Source of the DNA: Branchipolynoe longqiensis | Lineage: Eukaryota; Annelida; Polychaeta; Phyllodocida; Polynoidae | Assembly (NCBI GenBank): GCA_030323885.1 | Contig: CM059186.1 | Coordinates: 175,157,047 to 175,221,046 of the forward strand | DNA: 64,000 bases | Direction of reading: 5' to 3' | Shown here: positions 31,416 to 42,494 of the stretch, piece by piece | How positions within the stretch are numbered: position 1 is the first letter of the stretch | Layout: each line of letters starts with the position of its first letter | Position numbers and translations under genes: made by a program | The notes under the pieces: model-generated | The model's input: only the letters and a program-made list of their open reading frames with translations | Told to the model about the DNA's origin: nothing | The model's database searches: none

Positions 31416-31470
<55 letters not shown>

Positions 31471-31499
31471 CACTATGTTATGCTTACGTATATAAAGTA

Positions 31500-31880
31500 A
31501 AGGCAAGAGCGAAAAGATCAAATGTGAGGGAAAAAAAGAGAACTGGCGTTCGGTTCAAGGTCAAAAGGCACCCCCTCCCCCTGTAATTAGATTACTACAT
31601 TGCCCTGTAGATTACTCGATTGCCACACAATGGCCGCTATCGCCCGCATCTTGACCGCCACAATGGGCAGCAGTCATGAGCGTCCCACGCCGCTTCAGTT
31701 GTATCGGGTAATTTCGCGCCGAAATCTGCAATGACAAATGTTGTCTGCTGCCGACGTCTGTTTCAAAGGAAAGCGCGCCAACGTGAGAAATGAGTCGCCG
31801 CGCGCCGCTATGTGTGTAGCAGCAGATGGGCGTGTGTACACGCATGTGGAAATTGGAGGTCACGGGCGGCGCTGTGTTTT
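31500..31880. other. GC-rich unique-looking island
   Basis: Contains a perfect E2F-like dyad TTTCGCGCCGAAA near 31711 and many CpG words. No SINE, MITE or coding similarity is seen. Promoter or enhancer DNA is possible. Confidence 0.35.
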
Positions 31881-32025
31881 ACTAGCGTAACACACAGGCT
31901 ACTTTCCTTCTTTCTTTTTTTTTAAATTCCTATCATGAGACGCCACCCACCCGAATAAGAACTAAATGCGGCATGGCTTTCTGGTAGCTTTATTAATTAA
32001 ATCTGTGAGAACTACGCATTAATCA

Positions 32026-32292
32026 TTTGGTTGGGTGGTTGTTGTGGTTTTAGGTCCTGGCAACATCTAAGGTCATATCAGGATCGGTACTGACTTGCGA
32101 CAGTGCGCACTCATGGCGACTTTATAGTTATGTTCCATTGGGAAATCAGGCTGTTGGGACCATGACCCAATATCCTACTCAGTTGCATTATCCTGACACT
32201 GAGCTAACCAGTCCTCGCTCTATCCTATTATTAGTAACGCCGAATGCCAGGCTAGGAAGCAGCAAGTGGGTCAATTTTAAAGTCATTAGTCT
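32026..32292 (-). mobile_element. SINE-A, head missing
   Basis: Tail GGTCCTGGCAACATCTAAGG to AGGCTAGGAAGCAGC. Followed at once by another copy in the same orientation. Confidence 0.85.
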
Positions 32293-32322
32293 ACATCTGT
32301 GAGAAATATGCATTAATGCATT

Positions 32323-32962
32323 TGGTTGGTTGTTAAAGTTTTAAATCCTGGCAACATCTAAGGTCATATCAGGCTGGGTACTGACTTGCGACAGTGCACA
32401 CTCATGGTGACTTTACTGGGAAATCAGGCCACTGGCACCATGACTTGATATCCCACTCAGTCACGTTATCCTGACACTGAGCTAACCAGACATTGCCCTA
32501 TCCTATTAATGCCGAGTGCCAGGCTAGGAAGCAACAAGTAGTCTGACTCGACCGGAAACCGAACTCGGACGTAGCTCAGACGGTAGAGTGTCCACCTGTC
32601 AAGGTGTGGGTCATCCGATCGATCCTGCTCAGTGGACACATTTGCAGTTTGAGCTATTTTCCATTCCAACCAGTGGTCCACAACTGGTTCATCAAAGGCT
32701 GTGGTATGCGCTGTCCTGTCTGTGGAAAAGTGCATATAAAGACCCCTTGCTGGTTATCGGAAAGAGTAGACTATGTGGCGGCAGCGGGTTTGCTCCAAAC
32801 AAATATATCAAACTGACAATATGTTTGATGTCCAATAGCCGATGATAAAAATCAATGCGCTCTAGAGGCATCATGAAATAAAACAAACTTTCCTTTTTGG
32901 GAACCGAACTCCCGATCTCCCGCACGCTAGGCCCGCGCTTTGACCAATTCGGCCACCGCCCC
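32323..32962 (-). mobile_element. SINE-A split by SINE-B
   Basis: Segments 32323-32566 and 32902-32962 together give a near-complete SINE-A. The interruption is SINE-B. Confidence 0.85.
32567..32901 (+). mobile_element. SINE-B, full length with target duplication
   Basis: The tRNA-like head GACGTAGCTCAGACGGTAGA and GGGTCATCCGATCGATCC is followed by a body from CCAGTGGTCCACAACTGG to AATAAAACAAACTTTCC. AACCGAACTC flanks it at 32557-32566 and 32902-32911. This copy links the headless copies at 13.3 and 34.1 kb to a tRNA-derived SINE. Confidence 0.9.
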
Positions 32963-34077
32963 CGGAGTGAACCATTTGGAGTTGGGCCTCTTTTAGTTGG
33001 CTGTACTTAGTTCATGCCCAAAGGGCTGCAAGGACAGTTAAGGGGAATGTTAACGGCAAATCCGAGAAGCACACGACTTTACGTGAGTGCTTAGGAGCTG
33101 GCGACTTGTTGTTTTCCGATGACCCATCGATAAGCCCTAAAGTCTACGGCGCTGAGACCGACAAAGGCAGATGAGACAGTCGGGCCCTGTGTTCTTGCCA
33201 TACAGGGATTACGCCCACACAATCTGCGCTAACTCTCACTCTCCCTAGGGAGAAAAGGCTAGCAAAAAAAAGACAAAGCTGCCTATTTGACCACGAGTAC
33301 AGAAAACTAACAAAATCAGCCGAGTTGTTGGCAGGGTTGTTGCCTTGTAAATACAAAACACTTGCCAACAAGCCACTTTACTGACCTACTCGCGCCTCCA
33401 TTGACATTGATGTGCACTGTTGGTGAATGAATGCATGCGGAGTCAATAAGTGTGGACTTGTCGGCTGCTTGTTGCCATGGTAGCGGTGTTGCGCTGCGAG
33501 TATATGAGTGTGAGTGTGGTGGGGGGGGGGGGGAGGGGAAGGTAGGAGGGTAGTAGAGAAAGATGGATTCACGTACAGAGTAAAAACCCCCGCCCCCCTG
33601 GTTAAAATGTCACAGGTGACGTTGACATGGCGTTGGTCGCCCCGAGGTTGAAACCTGACCCTATCCCCGGTTGCTAAGCCTGGAGGCTGACTATCACACA
33701 GGAGTGGGGACAGTATGCCGCTGTTTGGTTGCTGTGTTTTCCAGCTGTGTCCCCCTAGCGGCAGCGGCCGGAGTCAGCCATCCATAATGCGGTAGCTCGA
33801 TACGGTTATGGATGGGCCCCCGTGTGACACTGACAGCCACCCTTTAATCTTGGCACTCCAGAAAGATGCGCGCGCACCCGCCACTGACAGTGACGTCACC
33901 AGCGCCGTGTCGCCGGGGCGTGACGTCACAATTGGTATCCATTTGTTCTGGCCCTCTTTTTTCTTAGTGTATTTTGTTCGCGTGAACTATTATGATGGAG
34001 TGACGATGTTCCCTCGCTCTGTTTTTTGTGGGTTTTTTTTGGTTTATTTTGTCACTGGGACTGGGAGTATTGTCAAC
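32963..34077. other. Unique-looking region, GC-rich from 33.58 to 33.93 kb
   Basis: No SINE or TIR family is recognised. A poly-G tract lies at 33520. The 33.6-33.9 kb part is CpG-rich and carries the CRE pair. A small open frame at 33144-33371 (minus) has no recognisable domain. Confidence 0.4.
33891..33928. promoter_or_regulatory. Pair of perfect CRE sites
   Basis: TGACGTCA occurs at 33891-33898 and 33921-33928, exactly 30 bp apart in a CpG-rich context. CREB/ATF-class factors bind this word. Confidence 0.4.
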
Positions 34078-34300
34078 CAGTGGTCCACAACTGGTTCATC
34101 AAAGGCTGTGGTATGTGCTGTCCTGTCTATGGGGAAAGTGCATATAAAAGACCCCTTGCTGTTTATCAGAAAGAGTAGCCTATGTGGCGGAAGCAGGTTT
34201 CCTCCAAAGAAATATGTTATGATGACCATACGTTTGACGTCCAATAGCCAGTGATAAAAATTAATGTACTCTAGAGGTGTCGTTAAATAAAACAAACACA
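34078..34300 (+). mobile_element. SINE-B body
   Basis: CCAGTGGTCCACAACTGG to CGTTAAATAAAACAAACAC. No head. Confidence 0.88.
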
Positions 34301-34769
34301 ACAAAAAATAAAAAAATAAAAAATAAAAACTGGGAGTCTTGTCATGCGCTTTGAGGGACGGTCTATGCGATGTCACGACGAGTTCCGGTAAAATCTGATA
34401 TGGCTATTTTCAGATTCCTGAATTTACTTTAAAGTGAATAGCTGAACTACGACAATAAAATACACTCCAAAAGAACAACACCACAACAGTCCGCATTGTA
34501 GTCATTGGATACAGGAACACTATAGATGTACGGATTAATATATAGATCTACTCTAAAGTTCCAATTAAAAAGTAAGCACACTTCAAGGGCTGAGCAAAGC
34601 TGACTGCAATAGGTCTTTCCCCGGGGATTTAGAAATGTAGGAGTCTATATATAGGTTCTAGTTTTATATTATATCTGAGACAGGATTTAAGATCGGCTCC
34701 CTAGCCTCATTAGCTACAGTCTGGTGTGTGCTTTAAGGGGTACTGGTACTACAACTAATAATAATGAGA
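34301..34769. other. No gene recognised
   Basis: An A-rich start (simple tail of SINE-B), then AT-rich unique-looking DNA. Confidence 0.5.
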
Positions 34770-35657
34770 ACGTTTGTTGTTGTTTAACGTCCTAGCAACA
34801 TCTAAGGTCACATCAGGATGGGTACCGACTTGTGACAATACACACTAATGGTGACTTAATAGTGCTACCCTACTGGGAGACCAGGCCGCCAGCACCATGC
34901 CCCAATATCCCACTCAGTCACATCATCCTGACACTGAGCGAACCAGTCCTTGTCCTATCCTAACCTGCTAACAATATCAAGCACCTGGCATTGAAGTGAC
35001 AACTATCAGTTCTTAAGTCATTGGTTTGACTCAACCAGGGGCCAAATGTATGAGGGCGGGTTAGGGCTCGTAACCCACGCGTCGTGCGGATTTCCCGGGT
35101 TAGAGGCCAAAGTGTCAAAGTATGAGGGCGGGTTAGGCAAACTCCTTGGGAGTTAAGGTCGAGTTCACTAACTCCAACTTGAGCCTGGGATAACGTGCAG
35201 GTTAGGGACCGATTCGGGCCAAATCTATTCAATGTGACCATATTTAACAGAATTATAACTATTAATATAACTATTAATATCGCGGCCAATGCGGCGGTAG
35301 CCTTAATAACGCTTCGAATCTAGGGTTAAATTGATCAAATTTCACTTATTGCGTATGTAATTGTGTTAAATATGATCGCATTTAATATATTTGAGCCTAC
35401 AAACGCAGAGGGATTTCCCAAATCTATAAATAACTGAAACGTTAGCTAACCCGCGCGTGCTTTGGACTGATACATCCCCCGTGACACATATATTAACGCC
35501 GACAATAGATAACCCGCCGGCCGCCCTTAACTCCGCAGCCGATAAATTGTGACTCTTACATTCGGCCCCAGGTTTGAACTCGCAAACCCATGGTTCAGAT
35601 CCCCCGATCTCCCAAGACAGGAGACGGACGCTCAACTCATTCGGCCATCCCATCTAT
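34770..35657 (-). mobile_element. SINE-A split by element E5
   Basis: Segments 34770-35039 and 35568-35657 reconstitute a SINE-A in reverse orientation, head CATTCGGCCATCCCATC. Confidence 0.85.
35040..35567. mobile_element. Palindromic TIR element E5, copy b
   Basis: Ends GGCCAAATGTATGAGGGCG and TTACATTCGGCC. A CCAGG word directly flanks both ends (35035-35039, 35568-35572) and may be the target duplication. The interior repeats GGGTTAG and GTTAGCTAACCC words. Confidence 0.75.
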
Positions 35658-35710
35658 AATAATAATGAGTAGACAGCACATAAAATCTGACCAATAGCAA
35701 CTAAACTAGC

Positions 35711-35890
35711 TTAAAGTTGCATACTCGTTGGAATGTTATGTTTGTCATATTAAAGCTGCATAATCCACTGGAAGCAGCACATTTTCGAAATCGAACTGAT
35801 TACATAGATGTGATCCTGGGCATTGAGCTTAGACATTAGTGTGCCTATTAAGAAGTTGATTCTCCAGAGAAGAGAATGATAAGTCCATTG
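35711..35890 (+). mobile_element. TTAA-type MITE, truncated by satellite
   Basis: TTAAAGTTGCATACTC, with a second start TTAAAGCTGCATAATCC at 35750. The sequence runs into the 9-bp array at about 35890, so the other end is lost. Confidence 0.65.
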
Positions 35891-35892
35891 AA

Positions 35893-37530
35893 TAGAGCTG
35901 TGACAAATGTGGGCAGTGTGAGCAGTGTGAACAGTGTGAGCAGTGTGAGCAGTGTGAGCAGTGTGAGCAGTGTTAGCAATGTGAGCAGTGTGAGCAGTGT
36001 GAGAAGTGAGTGATGTGTGAGAAGTGTGAGCAGTGTGAACAGTGTGAAAAGTGTGAGCAGTGTGAACAGTGTGAGCAGTGTGAACAGTGTGAGAAGTGAG
36101 TGAAGTGTGAGCAGTGTGAACAGTGTGAAAGGTGGGAGCAGTGGGAGCAGTGTGACCAATGTGGGCAGTGTGATGAGCATTAACAATGTGAGAAGTGTGA
36201 ACAGTGTGAGCAGTGTGAGCAGTGTGAACAGCGTGAACAGTGTGAGCAGCATGAGCAGTGTGAACAGTGTGAGCAGTGTGAACAGTGTGAGCAGTGTGAA
36301 CAGTGTGAGCAGTGTGAGCAGTGTGAACAGCATGAACAGTGTGAGCAGCATGAGCAGTGTGAACAGTGTGAGGATTGTGAACAGTGTGAGCAGTGTGAAC
36401 AGTGTGAACAGTGTGAGCAGTGTGAACAGTGTGAACAATGTGAGCAGGGTGAACAGTGTGAACAGTGTGAACAGTGTGAACAGTGTGAACAGTGTGAACA
36501 GTGTGAACAGTGTGAACAGTGTGAAAACTGAGTGAAGTGTGAGAGGTGTAATCAGTGTGAACAGTATGAACAGTGTGAGCAGTGTGAACAGTGTGACCAG
36601 TGTGAACAATGTGACCAGCATTAACACTATGAACAGTGTGAACAGTGTGAACATTGTGAACAGTGTGAATAATGTGAACAGTGTGAACTGTGTGAACAGT
36701 GTGAGAGGTGAGAGTAGTGTGAAAAGTGTGAGAAGTGTGAGCAGTGTGAAGAGTCTGAAAAGCATTAACACTGTGGGCAGTTTGAACAGTGTGAGCAGTG
36801 TGAACAGTGTGAACTTTGTGAACAGTGTGAACATTGTGAAAAGTGTGAGAGGTGAGAGTAGTGTGAATAGTGTGAGAAGTGTGAGCAGTGTGAACAGTGT
36901 GAACAGCATTAACACTGTGAGCAGTTTGAACACTGTGAGCAGTGTGAACAGTGTGAACTGTGTGAACAGTGTGAACATTGTGAACAATGTGACCAGCATT
37001 AACACTATGAACAGTGTGAACAGTGTGAACATTGTGAACAGTGTGAATAATGTGAACAGTGTGAACTGTGTGAACTGTGTGAACAGTGTGAGAGGTGAGA
37101 GTAGTGTGAAAAGTGTGAGAAGTGTGAGCAGTGTGAAGAGTCTGAAAAGAATTAACACTGTGGGAAGTTTGAACAGTGTGAGCAGTGTGAACAGTGTGAA
37201 CTTTGTGAACAGTGTGAACGTTGTGAAAAGTGTGAGAGGTGAGAGTAGTGTGAATAGTGTGAGAAGTGTGAACAGTGTGAACAGCATTAACACTGTGAGC
37301 AGTTTGAACAGTGTGAGCAGTGTGAACAGTGTGAACTGTGTGAACAGTGTGAACTGTGTGAAAAGTGTGAGAGGTGAGAGTAGTGTGAAAAGTGTGAGCA
37401 GTGTGAACAGTGTGAACAGCATTAACACTGTGAGCAGTGTGAGCAGTGTGAGCAGTATGAGCAGTGTGAGCAGTGTGAGCAGTGTGAGCAGTGTGAGAAG
37501 TGTGAAGACTATAAACCGTGTGAGCAGTGG
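35893..37530 (+). repeat. 1.6-kb 9-bp array (AGTGTGAAC)n with higher-order repeat
   Basis: Units AGTGTGAAC and AGTGTGAGC. Marker variants CAGCATTAACAC recur at 36616 and 36994, and at 36904 and 37282, a spacing of 378 bp or 42 units. This shows a higher-order period. Conceptual proteins of up to 595 residues (His-Thr-Val, Leu-Thr-Phe, Val-Asn-Ser) follow only from the period. Confidence 0.92.
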
Positions 37531-37820
37531 CAACCACACATTTTCCTCAGTGAAAGCTGGTGAAGATGAAGTTCTAAAATAAAGAATAAAAAAGAATAAA
37601 TCGGCTAAATATTAAACTAGTCTTCAAGTACCCATTGATATTGGCTGCTAGACTTTAAGACTGGGAATTATTTAGTTGATATGTTCACAATGGCTCTGAA
37701 TTAACCCCTCACGAATATTTCCAATTGCCTCCTGCTCCGACACACCAATCTGGCCTTGGGTTTTATATCAGCGAGTTTCAATTATACTTATCCTTCTGTT
37801 CACACATATATAAGTATATA

Positions 37821-37852
<32 letters not shown>

Positions 37853-37855
<3 letters not shown>

Positions 37856-38029
37856 TAAAACCTCTCTAACCGACCACCTCCACAGATCGACCACTCCACT
37901 ATATCGATCGCTTTATTTGGGTCCCAACAATACCACTGTAAGGATATTCTAACTCCCTAACCGACCACCTCCCTAATTCGACCACTTATAGTCGGCCCCA
38001 AGGTCGGCCGATTTAGACAGGTTTTACTG
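37853..38029. mobile_element. MITE, CAGTAAAACC family, copy 4
   Basis: CAGTAAAACCTCTCTAACCG left, AGACAGGTTTTACTG right, inserted in a TA microsatellite with TA flanks. Confidence 0.88.
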
Positions 38030-38322
38030 TATCTATATAACTTATAAGTATATGTATATGCGTATATATAGATATATTTATTTAAGCATACATATTCATA
38101 TAAAATATAAGTATACATATCCGAACTGACGGTATACACTCGAGTTTGGCCGCGCGTTAAGAGCGGCAGCGGCGAGATCAGCCAACATGCGTATTGCTCA
38201 GCGAGGGATTAACTGCGAGGTTGACTGTCCTTTATTTTTACTCCCATAATCCATTATACAGCCTATAAAATATATACATATATATATGTATATATAAAAT
38301 AGCTTGCTAACCGGTAGATTCG

Positions 38323-38668
38323 TTGGTTGGTTGTTAGAGCTTTACGTCCTGGCAACATCTAAGGTCATATCAGGACGGGTACTGACTTGTGATAGTGCAC
38401 ACTCGTGGTGACTTTATAGTGCTGCCCCACTGGGAATCCAGGCTGCCAACACCATGACCTGATATCCCACTCAGTCAAATTATCCTGACACTGAGCCAAC
38501 CGTCCTTGCCCTGTCCTAATAATGCTGAGCGTCTGGCTAGAAAGTGACAAGTATAAATTTTTAAGTCATTGTTTTGACTCGACCAGGGTTCGAACCGATT
38601 GTTTCTAATCTCACGATCTACCAAAATGGGAGACGGACGCTCAACTCATTTGGCCATCCCAACTGCTA
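38323..38668 (-). mobile_element. SINE-A, full length
   Basis: GTTAGAGCTTTACGTCCTGG to CATTTGGCCATCCCAACTG. Confidence 0.88.
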
Positions 38669-38889
38669 ACCGGTATGTGCACAAGACACATGCCGACCTG
38701 TCTGTGCGGCTGAATGCCTCAGTTCCTTTGCTCAGTTTGCAGCTTACCTGGTTTGCTGTGCACACACGAAGGGAGCTTAATCAATCTCCTATCATTCCTC
38801 CCAACTCAATCTAAGAGCCCTATATTGCGGGTGGTCATGCCGGCGGGCCGTCACGGTTGCGTGCACACATTCACCCGCTTGGTGGCGCT

Positions 38890-39240
38890 TCCATCCCGCC
38901 TCCCCCACCCATATCCCCTACCCCGCAACCACCCCCACCCCCATCCCCCCACACCCACCCCCACACCCACACACAACCCCACAGTCGCACCCATACCCCC
39001 ACACCCACACCCACACCCACCCCACACCCACACCCACACCCACACCCACACCCACACCCACACCCACACCCACACCCACACCCACACCCACACCCACACC
39101 CAACCCCAACCCCAACCCCACACCCACACCCACGCCCACGCCCACGCCCACGCCCACGCCCACGCCCACGCCCACGCCCACGCCCACGCCCACGCCCACG
39201 CCCACGCCCACACACACACACACACACACACACCCACACC
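38890..39240 (+). repeat. Hexamer arrays (CCCACA)n and (CCCACG)n
   Basis: CCCACA units at about 38990-39125, a short CCCCAA stretch, CCCACG units at 39126-39210, then a CA run. The complementary strand has GGG every six bases and could form G-quadruplexes. Confidence 0.92.
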
Positions 39241-39309
39241 CAGTGTGATGTGAAAGGGTGACGCGGTGATGTGTGAATCACAGTTAAATATGTACCCTCC
39301 CTAATGGTC

Positions 39310-39372
39310 CACACACACCCTGCACGGGGTGGGTGGGGGTGGGGTGGGGGTGGGGTGGGGTGGGGTGGGGTA
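39310..39372 (+). repeat. GGGGTGGGG tract
   Basis: G-rich run on the plus strand facing the C-rich arrays. A dense G-quadruplex candidate. Confidence 0.85.
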
Positions 39373-39439
39373 AGGGTCGGTAAACCTACACATCGGTATA
39401 TCAAGGTTTTATCTGCAGAGCAGCTATTCCTGCCCACAG

Positions 39440-39770
39440 CTCACTCCACCACACTCACTCCACACACCCATACACCCACACCCATACCCACACACCCACA
39501 CCTCCCCACCCCACACCCACACACCCACAAGTCACCACACAGACATATTCCCACACACACATCCCCCATCCACATACTCACACATCCCCACCCACATACC
39601 CACACACCCACACATCACCACACACACACATATACCCGCACATCCACACATCCCCACCCACAAACTCACACACCCACACACACACACACAACTCTCCACC
39701 CACCCACTCACAGGCACCCCTCCCACCCACATACCCACACCCCCCACCCGCACAGACCCACCCACTCCTC
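39440..39770 (+). repeat. CACACCC low-complexity tract
   Basis: CACCCACACACCC-type irregular repeats. Confidence 0.88.
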
Positions 39771-39914
39771 CTGCTGTGGCATATTACGCGCTCATCTTGA
39801 ATATTGTATATTTGATTTGATATAAACACCCACTATTCACTCACTAACTATTACAAAGATCGATTTGTAGGTCAAAACCCTGAGGAGTGAATATATTTGT
39901 CATTAAAACGCACA

Positions 39915-40140
39915 AGCCTCCACTGACTTACAAAATTGATAATTGTCGCTAACTAGCCTGGCGCTTCGTATTACTAGGATAGGCCAAGGATTCGCTATAA
40001 AGATGTGACTGAGTGGGATATCAAGGTCATGCTGCCAACCACCAGTGTGGCAGCTCTATTATGTCGCCTTGGGTGCGCACTATTACAAATCGGTACATAT
40101 CCTGTTTTTCCATCAGATGTTGCGAGGACGTAAAACCCCA
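39915..40140 (+). mobile_element. SINE-A, diverged
   Basis: GACTTACAAAATTGATAATTG, GCCTGGCGCTTCGTATTAC, GTGACTGAGTGGGATATC and tail TGCGAGGACGTAAAACC. Confidence 0.75.
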
Positions 40141-40289
40141 ATCACTGGGCGAATAAACAGGGTGATTCCCCCCTCAACCTCCGTCTCAACCTCCACTGGG
40201 CAGTCTGTGTCGAACATGGCCCTGTTTGGATCAAATGCAACATTTAAGTTTCATGAATTTGTAATCTAAGCCTGAACCATTAGCGGGCT

Positions 40290-40505
40290 TCCGAGCCAGG
40301 TGCTCAGAATTATTAGGTTAGGGCAAGGACTGGTTGGATCAGTGTCAGGATAATGCGACTGAGTGGGATATCAGGTCATGGTGCTGGTGGCTTGGTATCC
40401 CAGTGGGGCAGCACTGTAACATCACCATGAGTGCACACTGTCACAAGTTGGTACCTATCCTGATATGACCTTAGATGTTGCCAGGATGTAAAACTCCCAC
40501 AAGCA
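40290..40505 (+). mobile_element. SINE-A, head missing
   Basis: CGAGCCAGGTGCTCAGAATT to tail GCCAGGATGTAAAACTCCC. Confidence 0.85.
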
Positions 40506-40868
40506 ACCCCCAAGCATTAGGGGGAAAAGGAACTTAAAGAGAAAGAAACTCTTTTTCGCAGAATTATAAATAACTATTTGAAAAGTTTATTTGACTTTCT
40601 TACATTCGATTAGAAAAGGTTGGTGAGTATTCTGAACCGAATCAATACATCAGTATCAATCCCGGAAGTAAAAGCAAAGTTCATGTATAATTTATTTGTT
40701 GTTAGTTTGAAGTTTCGCCACTGTGGAATAGTTCGGAAGGCTTATCAGTATCACTAGTATCCGCCAGGTGGCCTGATCCTGTCTGATAGGACGACTTGGA
40801 TGTTATCAGGATTTGTACACATGTCCGGCCACACCTTAGTCCACAGATTAAAGGCGGCCCGACATGAG

Positions 40869-41140
40869 TAATGCCAGGTACACACCTACCGTTTATCCGC
40901 ACCCACCTACCATATACGACCTAAAACTGCCCGTTTCGCACACAAAAGTCGTTAGGTGTGCGATCCCCTAGGACACCTACCGATTGCGATTTGCGACTTT
41001 TTAGGGCCAAAACTGCTTGCTTGCGATTGCGATTCGCGATTCGAAAAATGAATCGGCCCATTTTCAGTCGTAAGCGGGACGGGACGGGGTCACGAGTTTT
41101 AGTGCGCGAATCGTATATGGTAGGTGTGTACTTGGCATAA
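40869..41140. mobile_element. Palindromic TIR element E4, copy b
   Basis: Left TAATGCCAGGTACACACCTA and right TAGGTGTGTACTTGGCATAA. The interior shares GACCTAAAACTGCCCGTTTC with copy a, while the outer ends differ in sequence. ACACACCTACC and CACCTACCATA appear in tandem at the left. Confidence 0.75.
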
Positions 41141-41649
41141 GACAACTAACTCCTCATGAGCCAGACCCCCAAAATACAGCTTACTACTACCACTTACGGG
41201 ACTAAATGCCCACTATAATTTTCTTAAAGCCTGGATGCCATTTCAGCATGATAGCAGTCAATATGGTGTAGCTTCTTTACTTATGGCCTTTCAAAGTGAC
41301 CCCCCTCCTCCTCCCCCATCATCAGCCAATTTTCAACTTTATGAAAATTATTTGTTTGGCACGTAGACACAGAGAAGCCAAATAAAAAACTGAAATATAA
41401 TTCTAATCATGATAGATATCATATTTGATTTCAAACATATACTAATCCAAAATATATTGAATACAGGATTAACTACAAATCTAGTATCTGTCTGCAATGG
41501 ACAACCATGCCTCCAAACAAATATCCATGACTTAAAAATGTATACTTGTCGCTATCTACCCTGGCATTTGGCATTACTAGTATAGGGCCATGAGCAGTGG
41601 AATGAGGAAAACCAATTGTCCTCAGTTGAAATTTCCCCTGCTTAATTAA
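41141..41649. other. Spacer with SINE-A scrap
   Basis: GACTTAAAAATGTATACTTG to TAGTATAGGG at 41528-41587 is a SINE-A fragment. Nothing else is recognised. Confidence 0.5.
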
Positions 41650-42288
41650 AGCTGCATATAGTCCAATGAACCTGACCAGACGGGATGGCCGAATGAGTTA
41701 GAGCGTCCGTCTCGCATGCTGGTAGATCGTGGGGTCGTGGGTTTGAACACCGTTTGAGGTAAACCAATGAATTAGAAATTGATACTTGTCGCTTCCTAGC
41801 CAGGCACTCGGCATTATTAGGACAGGGCAAGGACTGGTTGGTTCAGTGTCAGGATAATGTGACTGAGTTGAATACTAGGTCATCGTGCTGGCAGCCTGGT
41901 TTCCCAGTGGGACAGCACTATAAAGTTGCTATGAGTGCGCACTGTCACAAGTCGGTACCTGTCCTGATATGACCTTAGATGTTGCTAGGACGTTAAGCAA
42001 CAACAAACAAACAATCCAATGAACCTTCAGATTTTCAAAAACAAACACTCACTGAGATTTGATTCTACATATCCAACTTAGGTACTGATAGACTTATTAA
42101 CCACAAATTGACTGGACTATAATAGTAGAAGTATTTGTTGTTACATGGAATGGCAGACTGGGTCAGTTTAATAGAACCTGTTATTGCATAATAAGCCTAT
42201 GGTGTCAGAATTACCACAAACTAAAATAAGGTAGATGTATTTTTCCCAGAAAAAGGGGCGAAACGCAAAACGATCAGACTATGCAACT
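41650..42288 (+). mobile_element. TTAA-type MITE interrupted by SINE-A
   Basis: Left TTAA-AGCTGCATATAGTCC, right GACTATGCAACT-TTAT. Interior AATAGAACCTGTTATTGCA is shared with the copy at 50162. TTAA targets suggest piggyBac or Kolobok mobilisation (inferred). Confidence 0.75.
41674..42014 (+). mobile_element. SINE-A, full length with 12-bp target duplication
   Basis: Starts GACCAGACGGGATGGCCGAA. TCCAATGAACCT flanks it at 41662-41673 and 42015-42026. Confidence 0.93.
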
Positions 42289-42494
42289 TTATGGAATGTA
42301 TAAAAAAAAAAGAATATCTTGACATAGCAGGTGTCCTGTCATCAGAGGGACACACAAATATAACAAAGGGCAGTTTGCATATTGAAATATGGCATATGGC
42401 TATGCTTCACCGATCAAAGTGGTAGCTGAAGACAGATACAAGTGTGTTCACATGTTGCATGATTGAATAAATGAAGTCAGTTTATTTGTATCAG

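Noticed and set aside
35750..37582. Open frames of 595, 563 and 347 codons (His-Thr-Val, Leu-Thr-Phe, Val-Asn-Ser repeats)
   Set aside because: All arise from a 9-bp tandem array with no stop word in several frames on both strands at once. There is no unique sequence, start context or domain.
38985..39240. Telomeric array
   Set aside because: The units are CCCACA and CCCACG, not CCCTAA. An internal GC-rich microsatellite explains them.
38714..39825. Long frames in the CCCACA region (Pro-His, Trp-Val-Trp, Gly-Val)
   Set aside because: Microsatellite translation only.
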